Source of the DNA: Calliopsis andreniformis
Taxonomy: Eukaryota; Arthropoda; Insecta; Hymenoptera; Andrenidae
Assembly: GCF_051401765.1 (NCBI RefSeq)
Contig: NW_027480423.1
Coordinates: forward strand, 8,742,001-8,806,000
DNA: 64,000 bases
Reading direction: 5' to 3'
In this document: positions 63,477-64,000 of the stretch, in pieces
Layout: the number at the start of each line of letters is the position of its first letter
Position numbering within the stretch: position 1 is the stretch's first letter
Notes under the pieces: model-generated
Told to the model about the DNA's origin: nothing
Database searches by the model: none
Seen by the model: the letters and a program-made list of their open reading frames with translations, nothing else
Position numbers and translations under genes: made by a program

Positions 63477-64000
63477 ACATTGTAAAAACTGTTGTATTTA
63501 TATTGTATTTAATGCTTCTGGCGTTGACTTCTTAGGCCCTAACTATTCGATCTGGTGGAGCAATGCCTCAGAGTTAAGTCTAGGATGCCCGAAACGCCGA
63601 AATGATCATTACTTTCACGCTTGTTGCAATTATTCCTGTTATACGATGAAAAGACCGTTGTATTTTTATTGTATTTTATGCTTCAGGCGTAGGCTTCTAA
63701 GGCCGTAGCTATTCGATATGGTGGAGCACCGCCCTAGAGTGAAGCCTAGGTTGCACGGAACGTAGAAATGACCATAACTTTTACACTGGTAGCAATTATT
63801 CGTTTTATACCATGGAAAAACTGTTCTATTTATTGTGTGTTTTATGCTTCGGGCGTTGACTTCTAAGGCGCTAACTGTTTGATCTGGTGGAGTAACGCCC
63901 TAGAGTGAAGCCTAGGTTGCCCGGAACGTAGAAATGATCATTACTTCGACACTGGGTACAATTATTCCTTTTATGCGGTGGAAAGGCTGTTGTATTTATA
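63477..64000 (+). repeat. Window end: return of the 48.5-kb monomer series
   Basis: Matches 48539 to about 49062, including the S monomer at 63569, the CCATGG box variant near 63808, TATTGTGTGTTTTATGC, GGAGTAACGCCC and GACACTGGGTACAATT. The last complete monomer ends at 63900, and 100 bp of the next remain. The array evidently continues beyond the window. Confidence 0.85.

Larger units (their letters stand above)
1..64000 (+). repeat. Satellite DNA array, 166-bp monomer, about 385 copies
   Basis: The landmark TAGAGTGAAGCCTAGG, or a close variant, recurs at 1, 167, 333, 499 and so on to 63901, always 165 to 167 bp apart. All copies lie in the same orientation. Within a monomer the order is: CTAGG/CCGGAACGTAG block (1-30), ATGACCATAACTTTCACACTGG (35-55), TTCG-TTTTATACGATGG box-like motif (63-80), AT-rich TTGTATTTATATTGTATTTT (about 90-110), GCTTCTGGCGTTGACTTC (112-130) and CCCTAACTATTCGATC (134-150). 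The consensus is about 41% G+C. The length is close to that of DNA on a nucleosome with linker histone, as is common for centromeric satellites. I saw no interruption by unique DNA or transposons. Centromeric location is inferred from array size, monomer length and HOR structure; it is not shown directly. Confidence 0.98.

Noticed and set aside
1..64000. CRISPR-like array (regular repeats)
   Set aside because: The repeats are contiguous 166-bp units without unique spacers, and no cas genes are present.
1..64000. Assignment to a named satellite family or species from the 166-bp length
   Set aside because: Several plant and animal lineages have satellites of about 166 bp. I do not recognise this consensus, and the AAGCTT site expected of the 166-bp oyster HindIII satellite is not seen (the monomer has AAGCTG or AAACTG). 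A database search of the consensus would decide it.

Overview
The whole window is one uninterrupted tandem satellite-DNA array from a eukaryotic chromosome, most likely centromeric or pericentromeric. The basic unit is a 166-bp monomer of about 41% G+C, counted by hand on a consensus monomer. Monomers are joined head to tail in one orientation from the first base to the last. Setting the register at the T of TAGAGTGAAG (position 1), I count 385 complete monomers up to 63900 plus 100 bp of a 386th. Net drift from exact 166-bp spacing is only about -10 bp. I found no protein gene, RNA gene, transposon, CRISPR array, or stretch of unique sequence. The open reading frames of 60 to 109 codons are translations of the satellite itself. 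Because 166 = 3x55+1, the reading frame rotates at every monomer, so none can span much more than two monomers.

Layout. (A) 1-5976: a variable higher-order repeat (HOR) of 15, 12 and 8 monomers plus a broken fourth unit. (B) 5977-8795: more diverged monomers; its second half is the relative of later U units. (C) 8796-21576: a T-U-U-T-U-T arrangement of 18-monomer T blocks and 9- to 10-monomer U blocks. (D) 21577-31036: 2987-, 2323- and 1826-bp periodicities, including a near-perfect 2323-bp tandem duplication. (E) 31037 to about 37520: three near-identical units of 13, 15 and about 11 monomers. (F) about 37520-44811: diverged monomers with little long-range order. (G) 44812-50620: a 1992-bp duplication and its derivatives. 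(H) 50620-56099: mosaic of short HORs rich in one marker dimer. (I) 56100-64000: nested 1991-bp units inside a 2987-bp second-order repeat.

How the parts relate. The array appears to evolve by unequal exchange in exact multiples of the monomer. Several monomers are visible hybrids whose left half matches one parent and right half another, and 1-bp indels act as lineage tags that travel with each HOR. Each monomer carries, near position 63-79, a motif that matches 7 of the 9 core bases of the mammalian CENP-B box (NTTCGNNNNANNCGGGN). Ten copies match 8 of 9, and many monomers have the motif destroyed. This resembles the box-plus/box-minus monomers of primate alpha satellite, although binding by any protein is inference. 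The species cannot be determined from the sequence: 166-bp centromeric satellites occur in more than one plant and animal lineage, and I do not recognise this family with confidence.
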